From the NCBI RefSeq assembly GCF_027066465.1, contig NZ_JAMONU010000064.1, forward strand, positions 1-13,929: DNA of 13,929 nucleotides. The letters are read 5' to 3'. The notes under the pieces were generated by a model. That model did no database searches. It saw only the letters and a list, made by a program, of their open reading frames with translations, and was not told where the DNA came from. Every line of letters starts with the position of its first letter. The first letter of the stretch is position 1. The stretch comes from Thermococcus sp. (lineage in GTDB: Archaea > Methanobacteriota_B > Thermococci > Thermococcales > Thermococcaceae). Position numbers and translations under genes: made by a program. Shown piece by piece: positions 1 through 5,750 of this stretch.

Positions 1-546
1 AACCAAGAGCGGGTTGAAGACGGCCTTCATGAAGCTCGTCAGCTCGGCCCTCGGACCGAGGGGGGTGTCCCTGATGATGTATCCGGTTGGGGTCTGCTGC
101 CAGCTGTTGGCGATGAGAATCCACAGACCAGAGAGGCTCGAACCGAGGAACACAAAGAACGAGGAAATCCATGTTATTACCCTTGGAAGTCTGTCCATAC
201 CGAAGAGGAGCACACCGAGGAACGTTGACTCGAGCGCGAAGGCAAAGAGGCCTTCAAGCATCAGCGGGGGACCGAAGATTGAGCCGACGAACATTGAATA
301 CTGCGACCAGTTGGCGCCGAACTCGAACTCCATGACGATTCCCGTTGGGACCCCAAGGACGAAGAAAACTCCAAGCCACTTGGTGAAGAACTTTGCCGCC
401 TTGTGCCACTGCTCCTCGTTCGTTATCGCTGCAACGGTCCAGAGCAGGAAGACCATGAAGGCCATTCCTATGCTCGCGGGCACAAAAATCCAGTGGAAGC
501 CCGCGGTCAGGGCGAACTGTATTCTCGACAGCAACACCGGGTCCAT
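1..546 (-). CDS. cydA: Cytochrome bd-type oxidase subunit I, N-terminal part (cut by window edge)
   Basis: This is the first 182 codons of a CydA protein, the heme-bearing subunit of cytochrome bd, a membrane quinol:O2 oxidoreductase; the gene continues past the left edge. The reverse-strand translation begins MDPVLLSRIQFALTAGFHW and aligns throughout with the N-terminus of bacterial CydA. H18 matches the E. coli heme b595 ligand H19, and E98 and E106 (in LEGLFAFALES) match E99 and E107 near the heme pair. MEFEFGANW (residues 72-80) and LWILIANSW (121-129) are further family blocks. About four membrane helices are visible. The ATG at 546 is preceded by a GAGGTGA ribosome binding site. The quinol-binding loop and the other heme ligands lie outside the window, so bd family membership is firm but the exact subfamily, and whether a CydB or a second CydA-like partner follows, cannot be seen. 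Confidence 0.93.
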   Translation of the reverse strand, partial: MDPVLLSRIQFALTAGFHWIFVPASIGMAFMVFLLWTVAAITNEEQWHKAAKFFTKWLGVFFVLGVPTGIVMEFEFGANWSQYSMFVGSIFGPPLMLEGLFAFALESTFLGVLLFGMDRLPRVITWISSFFVFLGSSLSGLWILIANSWQQTPTGYIIRDTPLGPRAELTSFMKAVFNPLLV

Positions 547-550
547 AGCC

Positions 551-558
551 GGTCACCT
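551..558 (-). promoter_or_regulatory. Ribosome binding site of cydA
   Basis: On the reverse strand AGAGGTGA lies five to six bases before the ATG at 546. It fixes that start codon and shows that the gene is set up for efficient translation. Confidence 0.75.
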
Positions 559-598
559 CTTTGGTTCACTCTTCAAACTCAAGTTACCGATACCCAAA

Positions 599-614
599 CT
601 TATAATGTTTTCGG
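599..614 (-). promoter_or_regulatory. BRE/TATA promoter of cydA
   Basis: Reading the reverse strand, CCGAAAAC is followed by ATTATAAG, a good archaeal BRE plus TATA pair. Transcription would be expected to start about 25 bases downstream, near 575-578, giving a leader of about 30 bases that contains the ribosome binding site. This suggests cydA is transcribed separately from the small gene upstream of it. The assignment is by sequence pattern only. Confidence 0.6.
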
Positions 615-643
615 AGCACCAATCTTGGGTATTGCTTTCCCAG

Positions 644-666
644 GAATAAGAACATAAAAGAAAAGG
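644..666 (-). terminator. Candidate T-rich terminator after the 67-residue protein gene
   Basis: Immediately after the reverse-strand stop codon the transcript strand reads CCTTTTCTTTTATGTTCTT, a U-rich stretch of the kind that terminates archaeal transcription without a hairpin. It fits with the separate promoter seen for cydA just beyond. Confidence 0.45.
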
Positions 667-870
667 TCAGCCTTTTGCATTCGGACTGTTGGCGGAGGGC
701 ATGCCGTGTTTGTGGAAGACCCATATGAGGTAGCCCAGGGCGAAGAGCATCCCCGGAACGACCCAGACAACGTTGTGCACCAAGAACGCTATCAGCACAA
801 ACACAAAAGCAAGCAGTATTGATATCAGCCCCGCGATAACCTCCGTTCCCGTCTCCGACTGCACGGTCAT
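667..870 (-). CDS. Small two-helix membrane protein upstream of cydA
   Basis: A 67-residue protein I do not recognise. It has a short polar N-terminus (about residues 1-10), two hydrophobic stretches (about 11-31 and 33-53) separated by a His-Asn pair, and a short tail with His, Lys and Pro. The reverse-strand ATG at 870 has a GAGGTGG ribosome binding site six bases upstream and a BRE/TATA promoter at about 905-920, so it is very probably expressed. It lies 120 bases upstream of cydA in the same orientation. Small membrane subunits (for example CydX, about 37 residues and one helix) are known parts of bacterial bd oxidases. This protein is longer and I see no direct CydX signature, so a role as an oxidase accessory is only inferred from position. 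Confidence 0.72.
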   Translation of the reverse strand: MTVQSETGTEVIAGLISILLAFVFVLIAFLVHNVVWVVPGMLFALGYLIWVFHKHGMPSANSPNAKG

Positions 871-904
871 GGAACCACCTCAGGTTTAACTTTCGAGGCT
901 CGTT

Positions 905-920
905 CTTATATCTCTTTCGG
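905..920 (-). promoter_or_regulatory. BRE/TATA promoter of the 67-residue protein gene
   Basis: The reverse strand reads CCGAAAGA followed by GATATAAG, with the expected start of transcription near 883 and the ATG at 870. The element TCCGAAA next to the TATA box is shared with the cydA promoter. Confidence 0.6.
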
Positions 921-937
921 ACGACTCTCTTTCCGAA
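916..937. promoter_or_regulatory. Inverted repeat in the divergent promoter region
   Basis: TTCGGA (916-921) and TCCGAA (932-937) form perfect 6-base arms around a 10-base spacer. The left arm overlaps the BRE of the leftward promoter. This is a candidate regulator site, by pattern only. Confidence 0.35.
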
Positions 938-947
938 CCTATTAGGT
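937..947. promoter_or_regulatory. 11-base palindrome upstream of the flavoprotein operon promoter
   Basis: ACCTATTAGGT is a perfect palindrome (ACCTA-T-TAGGT) nine bases upstream of the BRE of the rightward promoter. It is a candidate activator or repressor site, but short enough that chance is possible. Confidence 0.3.
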
Positions 948-955
948 GCGATAAT

Positions 956-970
956 CAAAAGGGTTATATA
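956..970 (+). promoter_or_regulatory. BRE/TATA promoter of the rightward redox operon
   Basis: CAAAAG followed by GTTATATA forms a BRE/TATA pair. Transcription is expected from about 990-995, followed by a GGAGGTG ribosome binding site at 1003-1009 and the ATG at 1015. All six genes to 5730 are close enough to be read from it. Confidence 0.65.
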
Positions 971-1014
971 CCCCACTCAATCATAATCGGAATAGAAACC
1001 GCGGAGGTGCAACC

Positions 1015-2160
1015 ATGGTAAGGGTTTTGGTTCTCGGAGGCGGGACGGCAGGTCTCGTTGCCGCTCGCTATCTGAAGGCAGAAGCTGATAGGCTCAAGCT
1101 GGACGTTGACGTAACTATGGTAACCGCAAGCGAGAGGCACTACATGCCACCTCTCTTCATGGAGGTCGCGCTCGGTTCCGCCGAGGGGTACGAGACCTGG
1201 GCGCCGATAAAGAACGCCGAAAAGGTCTACGGCTTCAAGGTTGACATCGATAAAGTGACCGAGATTGACCTTGATAACAGGCGGGTAAAGACCGAGGGCG
1301 GAAGGGTTTACGACTACGACTACCTTGTTCTTGGTCTCGGCATCAAGTATGTCTGGGATAAATACAAAGGCCTTGCCGAGCACGGCTACCACAACTACAC
1401 CCTTGAAGGAGCCCTGGAGCTTAGGAGGGCCCTTTACAACTTCAGGGGCGGAAAGGTCATTATTTACGTTCCGGAATTGCCCTACAGATGCGGTATATAT
1501 CCCTTCGAGATGGGACTGGCTCTGAGGGCTTACTTCGAAGTCAGGGGACTTGATGTTGATATAAAGGTCGTCCACCCGAGCGATGGCCCAGCGAGGAGCC
1601 TTGGCCCGACCGTGAGCAGGTTCTTTGAGAGGGAGTTCGAAAAAGCCAGAGTGGAGTTCGTCCACCACGACGGCCATGAAAAAATAACCAAGGACAGACT
1701 GGTCACCAAAAACATCGAGCTTGACTATGACCTCCTCATCAAGGTTCCGCCCATAGCGATTCCCGACGTCATGGCATTCATGGCAGATAAAAAAGACCCG
1801 CGCTGGGCAAAGGTTGAGGGACCGGACTTTCGCTACCCGGGCTACGATGAAGTCTACATCGTCAGCGAAGCGAGCATGCCGCCCCTCGGACTCTTAACGG
1901 CAGGCGTCCCACTTCACAATGCGGCGATAGTTTCAGCCACGAGCATACTACACCAGGTGCACGGCGGCTACCCAATAGCTGAATTTGCCCCGACGATGTG
2001 CCTTGGAGTGGGCTATCACACGGGATTCACCGCCAACTGTGAGTTCCAGTGGACGGGAGACGGGTACGAGAGAGCGTGCTACCTGCTCTTCAAGAGTCCA
2101 CTCATAAAGGAGATGAAGGCCGCTTTCTACAGGGGCTGGCTCGACAGTTTGAGGCTGTGA
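1015..2160 (+). CDS. FAD-dependent oxidoreductase of the sulfide:quinone oxidoreductase / NDH-2 family
   Basis: A 381-residue two-dinucleotide-binding flavoprotein, probably feeding electrons to a membrane quinone or another acceptor. The N-terminal FAD motif is LGGGTAG (residues 7-13). HYMPPLFMEVALG (42-54) corresponds to the conserved FAD-contacting region of sulfide:quinone oxidoreductases, and YDYLVLGLG (101-109) is the second strand motif. Cys159 in PYRCGIYPFEMGLAL and Cys329 in APTMCLGVGY fall where archaeal and bacterial SQRs carry their redox-active cysteine pair; the third SQR cysteine, in the N-terminal half, is absent. The usual GD of the C-terminal FAD motif reads SE here (284-285, in VYIVSEAS). 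The family is clear. Whether the substrate is sulfide, polysulfide, NAD(P)H or something else is not. It leads the operon, with a strong ribosome binding site, and is followed by a DUF1641 gene, a pairing often seen for archaeal flavoproteins of this family. Confidence 0.82.
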   Translation: MVRVLVLGGGTAGLVAARYLKAEADRLKLDVDVTMVTASERHYMPPLFMEVALGSAEGYETWAPIKNAEKVYGFKVDIDKVTEIDLDNRRVKTEGGRVYDYDYLVLGLGIKYVWDKYKGLAEHGYHNYTLEGALELRRALYNFRGGKVIIYVPELPYRCGIYPFEMGLALRAYFEVRGLDVDIKVVHPSDGPARSLGPTVSRFFEREFEKARVEFVHHDGHEKITKDRLVTKNIELDYDLLIKVPPIAIPDVMAFMADKKDPRWAKVEGPDFRYPGYDEVYIVSEASMPPLGLLTAGVPLHNAAIVSATSILHQVHGGYPIAEFAPTMCLGVGYHTGFTANCEFQWTGDGYERACYLLFKSPLIKEMKAAFYRGWLDSLRL

Positions 2161-2170
2161 GGTGAGAAAG

Positions 2171-2590
2171 ATGAGCGAGCTCAGTTTCACCCCTGAGGAA
2201 ATTTCCGCCGTGAAGGAGCTTGTTGAGGTTGCCGTGGCTTTGAAAAAGAGCGGAACCCTTGGTCTGCTGAAGTCCCTCACGGAGAACGGGGACAAGCTTC
2301 TTGAAACCATAGCCGAGGAAAAGGCAGTATTAAGGCTCACCGCGATAGGCAACGCCGCCCTTGAACCCCTTAGGGGAATGGAGGCTGAGAAAGTAAACGA
2401 CATCAGTACGAACGTTGAGGAACTCGTCAAAGCGTTGCTCAAGGCCCTCGCAGAGACCAACCCCAAGGAGGTTCCCAGGGTAGGAATGACAGCCGCTCTC
2501 GGCTACCTCCGCGACGAGGACGTCCAGAAGGGACTTGGATTCCTCCTGACCCTCGCGAAGAACCTCGGCGCGGTTTTAAACGAGAAGTGA
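2171..2590 (+). CDS. DUF1641 family helical protein
   Basis: A 139-residue, mostly alpha-helical, soluble protein. Residues 114-126 (RDEDVQKGLGFLL) match the conserved C-terminal signature of DUF1641, a family of unknown biochemical function commonly encoded beside FAD/NAD-dependent oxidoreductases and, in some archaea, beside heterodisulfide-reductase-like genes. A partner or membrane-docking role for the preceding flavoprotein is inferred from that context. I chose the ATG at 2171 because GAGGTGA (2159-2165), overlapping the previous stop codon, is correctly spaced for it; a GTG at 2162 would lie inside that ribosome binding site. No membrane helices or cysteine motifs are seen. Confidence 0.78.
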   Translation: MSELSFTPEEISAVKELVEVAVALKKSGTLGLLKSLTENGDKLLETIAEEKAVLRLTAIGNAALEPLRGMEAEKVNDISTNVEELVKALLKALAETNPKEVPRVGMTAALGYLRDEDVQKGLGFLLTLAKNLGAVLNEK

Positions 2591-2607
2591 CCCTTTCATT
2601 TTCTTTT

Positions 2608-2615
2608 GGAGGTGA
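2608..2615 (+). promoter_or_regulatory. Ribosome binding site that selects a TTG start for hemH
   Basis: GGAGGTGA lies four bases before TTG at 2620. The alternative in-frame GTG at 2587 overlaps the previous stop codon and has no ribosome binding site of its own. The product from TTG begins MRVLFTYMG, exactly where the ferrochelatase fold starts. Confidence 0.7.
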
Positions 2616-2619
2616 AACC

Positions 2620-3510
2620 TTGAGGGTTCTCTTCACCTACATGGGGGCGCCGACGACGTCCGATGAAGTTGAGGACTTCATATTCCGCTTTCTCTACGAC
2701 GTGAGAAGGGATATAGGCCTCGACGTGCCCGGGGCAAAGGTGATAATCCGGCGCATAGCCAGGGCCCGCGCCCGGGCAGTTAGGGACCACTACGCGGTTA
2801 TGGGCGGGAAAAGTCCCCTCGTGGATTACATGCGTGAGATTGCCGGGCTAGTGAGCGAGAGAACCGGGCACGAGATAGCGCTCGGCATGTGCTATTCTAA
2901 ACCCCTCCTCGAGGAGCTGAGCGACGGCTTCGACCTCGTCTTTCCCCTCTACCACGTTTACTCCAGCTCGACAACCGAGAGGTGCCTGCTCAAGGTCAGG
3001 GAGCTATTCGGCGAGAAGCCCTACGTCAGGGAGTGGTGGAACAACGAGAGGTTCATCGCCTGGGTCAGGCACAACATCGAGAAGGGCCTAGCTGAGAGCG
3101 GTTTTGAGAACCCCTACGTTGTTCTAAGCGTTCACAGCCTGCCGAGGAAGGTCATCGAGGGGGGCGACCCCTACCTGAAAAGTCACACCGAGCTGGCAAA
3201 ACGGGTCATGAGGGGCTTTGACCTCGAGTGGGAGATGGCCTTCCAGAGCAGGTTCGGCAAAGGTGACTGGCTCGGGCCGGAGGTTCCGGAGGTCCTAGAG
3301 AGACTTAAGGAGGAGGGCGTTGAGGAGGTTCTGGTTTACCCGCTCAGCTTCCTCGTTGAGAACGTCGAGACGCTTTACGAGCTCGACGTTGAATACCGGG
3401 AATTTGCTGAAAAGCTCGGGCTTAGGTTTTACCGGGCAAAGCTCGACCACAGGCACGATTACCTTATCTCGGCGATAGCCCAGGAGCTTGGGAGGTGGGA
3501 AAATGGGTGA
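2620..3510 (+). CDS. hemH: Ferrochelatase (protoporphyrin/coproporphyrin type)
   Basis: A 296-residue protein with all main ferrochelatase blocks. The N-terminal strand is VLFTYMGAPTTSDEVEDF (residues 3-20). The GGKSPL loop is at 62-67. LSVHSLPRKVIEGGDPY (169-185) holds the catalytic His172. WEMAFQSRFGKGDWLGP (204-220) is the FQS..G..WL..P block. VYPLSFLVENVETLYELD (239-256) holds the catalytic Glu250. These match B. subtilis H183 and E264 by motif. In the last block the family's usual DH before the Ile/Val-Glu reads EN. It would insert Fe2+ into a porphyrin to make heme, which the neighbouring bd oxidase requires. There is no [2Fe-2S] cysteine cluster or C-terminal membrane helix. Length is normal for a bacterial-type monomeric enzyme. 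Translation probably starts at TTG 2620. No other heme biosynthesis gene is visible, so porphyrin supply is unknown. Confidence 0.88.
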   Translation: MRVLFTYMGAPTTSDEVEDFIFRFLYDVRRDIGLDVPGAKVIIRRIARARARAVRDHYAVMGGKSPLVDYMREIAGLVSERTGHEIALGMCYSKPLLEELSDGFDLVFPLYHVYSSSTTERCLLKVRELFGEKPYVREWWNNERFIAWVRHNIEKGLAESGFENPYVVLSVHSLPRKVIEGGDPYLKSHTELAKRVMRGFDLEWEMAFQSRFGKGDWLGPEVPEVLERLKEEGVEEVLVYPLSFLVENVETLYELDVEYREFAEKLGLRFYRAKLDHRHDYLISAIAQELGRWENG

Positions 3511-3835
3511 AAAGTTCTCGGACGTCTTTATAACCTACGTCTTCGGGTTCGTTGGAGCGATTCCAGTAATGCTGATGAAGGACACGAGTGAGTTCCTGAG
3601 GAAGCACGCGGCATACTCCAGCGTTGTAGGCTTTTTCTTCTGGGTTGCCTTCATGGGAGCCTGGCACATGTACCCCGGCTACCCGGACTTCGGCTGGTCG
3701 CTCTACGTCTTGGCCCTCTGGTACGTCTACGCGGCCTTCGGCATGTGGAAAGCCCTAAAAGGAGAACTGTACAGAATACCAGTAATCGAGAACCTCTCCA
3801 TTAAACTCATGAGCGTCATCGCCCGCGCCGTGTGA
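3503..3835 (+). CDS. Small three-helix membrane protein of unknown function
   Basis: A 110-residue protein I do not recognise. Three hydrophobic segments are visible at about residues 8-25, 38-57 and 64-83, rich in Trp, Phe and Tyr, with a single His (H56, in GAWHMYPG) at the end of the second segment and a basic C-terminal tail. The ATG at 3503 follows GGAGGTGG (3491-3498) and overlaps the hemH stop codon, so the two are translationally coupled. Possible roles are a heme- or quinone-handling membrane protein or an assembly factor for the oxidase. These rest on operon position only; one membrane-border His would be a candidate heme ligand, but that is speculative. Confidence 0.7.
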   Translation: MGEKFSDVFITYVFGFVGAIPVMLMKDTSEFLRKHAAYSSVVGFFFWVAFMGAWHMYPGYPDFGWSLYVLALWYVYAAFGMWKALKGELYRIPVIENLSIKLMSVIARAV

Positions 3836-3842
3836 GGGATAG

Positions 3843-4850
3843 ATGATGAAGAAAAAGTCCCTGCTCACGCTGGTCCTCCTCGCTTTCCTTCTTCAACCGG
3901 TTGCGGCGGGCCATGCAAACCCAAACGCGTTTATGGAGGAGTTCGTAAAGGCCATCAACACGGGCAACTTCTCGCTGATAGAACACTACATGAGTCCCCA
4001 GCTCAGGGAGGAGTTCACGGAGGGCTACTTCGAGAACATAAGGAGCTTCATACTAACGAACTACGGAAGGGTTCTTTCCTTCAAAGCCCTCAACGAGAGC
4101 GAGTCAAAGGACATGGAGCTGTACAAGTTTGAGGTAACCTGTGAAAAGGGCTCGTTCCCGGTTCTGCTCGCCTACAAAAACGGCGAACTCGTGGGGATAG
4201 CCCTCGGAGTTAGGGCGAAGCCGAACCCGTCGGGAATGGTCGCGATGATTCTGGGTTCCTTTACAGCACTGGGCATTCTCTACATCTTGGTCAGAAAAAT
4301 AACTCCCCACGACCTCATACTCGGCTCCGGTCTTGCGCTGGCGCTCTCGGTGATAATCCCCTTCTACGGCATAGTTGCCATGTTCACTGTGTCCCTCTAC
4401 CCAACACTTCAGAGGACCCTCGTAACGGCCCTCGCGACCGCTGTCACGGTGGAGGTTGCTAAGTTCTACCTCTCCAGACGGAGGGACGGCCTCGCGATAG
4501 GACTCGGACTCGGCATCGGCCAGTACGTCCTCCTCGCCGTCGGAACCTTTGTGGCCGTCAACTTCATACTTCAGCTTCCCGTTTCCTTCACGGGTTCAAC
4601 ATTCTCGGCCTTTCTCGTGGCCCTCGCCTTCACGCTCTTCCACGCGGCGAGCGCACGTTCGTACACGGCCGTCAAAAGACCCGTCTACATGCTGCCCTTC
4701 ATCGCCATCGAGTTCGCGGCACTCGTTCTGATGTCCCTGAACATGGTGTACCCGGGCGTGGCCGCGATAGGGCTTGGCGTCCTCATCGGCGCTAGGGTCG
4801 GAGGTGTGTGGAATGGAATCGCTGGACGAGAAGCTCCTCGAAACCCTTGA
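3843..4850 (+). CDS. Secreted DUF3887-like domain fused to a YhfC-like membrane domain
   Basis: A 335-residue membrane protein. Residues 1-22 are a signal peptide or first helix (MMKKK, then a hydrophobic stretch ending in AAG). Residues 27-124 look like the DUF3887 fold: a helix with FVKAINTGNFSLIEHYMSP, then strands with KFEVTCEKGSFPVLLAYKNG. From about 131 on there are six or seven membrane helices. The segment 203-227, with VEVAKFYLSRRRDGLAIGLGLGIG, and FHAASARSY (266-274) resemble the YhfC family of putative membrane-embedded peptidases, although several usual charged residues are not obvious. A function cannot be assigned. It starts seven bases after the previous stop, with only a weak ribosome binding site, and its last 38 bases overlap the next gene. 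A second ATG at 3846 is an equally possible start. Confidence 0.68.
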   Translation: MMKKKSLLTLVLLAFLLQPVAAGHANPNAFMEEFVKAINTGNFSLIEHYMSPQLREEFTEGYFENIRSFILTNYGRVLSFKALNESESKDMELYKFEVTCEKGSFPVLLAYKNGELVGIALGVRAKPNPSGMVAMILGSFTALGILYILVRKITPHDLILGSGLALALSVIIPFYGIVAMFTVSLYPTLQRTLVTALATAVTVEVAKFYLSRRRDGLAIGLGLGIGQYVLLAVGTFVAVNFILQLPVSFTGSTFSAFLVALAFTLFHAASARSYTAVKRPVYMLPFIAIEFAALVLMSLNMVYPGVAAIGLGVLIGARVGGVWNGIAGREAPRNP

Positions 4851-5730
4851 GGGAAGCGTTGAGCTCGCGAAGAAAATCGGGGAGTACATAATCAGAAGCG
4901 GAGGAAAGAGGATAAGGCCGAGGATAACCCTGGCAGTTGCGAGGGGTCTTGAGCTCGATGAGAACGACGCCCTCGACCTCGCCTCAGCGGTGGAGCTAAT
5001 ACACACCGCCAGTTTAGTTCACGACGACGTCATTGACCTGGCGGAGAAAAGGAGGAACAACCCGACCGTCGTCATGCGCTGGGGACCGGAGCTTGCCGTC
5101 CTCAGCGGTGATTTTCTCTTCGTTAGGGCCTTGAGGATTATAGCGGGGAAGAAGGTCGAAATGGTGGACTACGTCGCGAAGGTCGTTGAGGAGATGGTTA
5201 AGGCCGAAATCCTTCAGGAGGCCGTGCGCGGGAGCGTTCACTTTGACCTCGACACCTACTACAGGATAATAGACGGAAAAACTGGACGGCTCTTCGGTGC
5301 GGCTTTTGCACTTCCAGCTTATTACCTCGAAGAACCCTACTGGAGAGAACTCGACAAAGCTGGAACGCTCGTGGGCAGGGCGTTTCAGATAATAGACGAC
5401 GTCCTCGACTACTTCCCCGGAACCGGAAAGGACCGCTTCAAGGATTTGCTCAACGGGAAGACCACCCTCCCCCTGATACTGTACACGGAAACCTACGGCT
5501 CATCGCTCGTTGAGAGAGTCCTTGAGAACCCGAGCGAGGAGAACCTTCTCGAGCTGTTCGAGAGGATGAAATCGTCGGGGGCGTTCAGCGAAGCGGTCCG
5601 AAGGGCAGAGGCCTACGTGGAGGAGGCCCTGAAGGTCGTCTCAGACCTTCCATTTGACGGCCGGCACGTCATAGAACTCGTCTCGGACTACTTCGAAGGG
5701 GTGTTTAAGAAGTTCGGCGCCTTGAGGTGA
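4813..5730 (+). CDS. Polyprenyl diphosphate synthase, long-chain (quinone side-chain) type
   Basis: A 305-residue trans-prenyltransferase that condenses isopentenyl diphosphate onto an allylic primer. Visible motifs are GGKRIRP (30-36, substrate-binding Lys/Arg), the first Asp-rich motif D71-D72-V-I-D75, RWGPELAVLSGDFLF (89-103), GKTGRLF (155-161), the second Asp-rich motif FQIIDDVLD (191-199), and NGKTTLPLI (214-222). The fifth residue before the first Asp motif is Ala66 (HTASLVHDD), not a bulky aromatic. Together with the ELIHTASLVHDDVID context, this matches octaprenyl/heptaprenyl synthases (IspB/HepT type) better than the C20 lipid enzyme of archaea. A product longer than C20, usable for a quinone tail, is inferred. 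The ATG at 4813 has GGAGGTG at 4800-4806. It is the last gene of the operon. A housekeeping geranylgeranyl diphosphate synthase remains the alternative. Confidence 0.85.
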   Translation: MESLDEKLLETLEGSVELAKKIGEYIIRSGGKRIRPRITLAVARGLELDENDALDLASAVELIHTASLVHDDVIDLAEKRRNNPTVVMRWGPELAVLSGDFLFVRALRIIAGKKVEMVDYVAKVVEEMVKAEILQEAVRGSVHFDLDTYYRIIDGKTGRLFGAAFALPAYYLEEPYWRELDKAGTLVGRAFQIIDDVLDYFPGTGKDRFKDLLNGKTTLPLILYTETYGSSLVERVLENPSEENLLELFERMKSSGAFSEAVRRAEAYVEEALKVVSDLPFDGRHVIELVSDYFEGVFKKFGALR

Positions 5731-5750
5731 GTTCGCCTATTGAGTTTCAG

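Noticed and set aside
14..657. Forward-strand open frames of 211 and 84 codons over the cydA region
   Set aside because: They are antisense shadows: the reverse strand encodes a clear CydA N-terminus, and the forward translations resemble nothing and lack ribosome binding sites.
964..1677. 237-codon reverse frame over the flavoprotein gene
   Set aside because: It is antisense to a strongly recognisable FAD protein with a promoter and ribosome binding site, so it is a codon-bias shadow.
2591..2607. T-rich stretch between the DUF1641 gene and hemH as an operon terminator
   Set aside because: The Ts are interrupted, the gap is only about 30 bases with the next ribosome binding site in it, and downstream genes lack a promoter of their own, so the operon probably reads through.
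2587..2619. Upstream GTG start for hemH, adding eleven residues
   Set aside because: No ribosome binding site, the added residues precede the conserved first strand, and GGAGGTGA is ideally placed for TTG 2620.
4596..5006. 136-codon reverse frame across the junction of the YhfC-like and prenyl synthase genes
   Set aside because: Low-complexity Ser/Arg-rich translation opposite two well-supported genes; no start signals.
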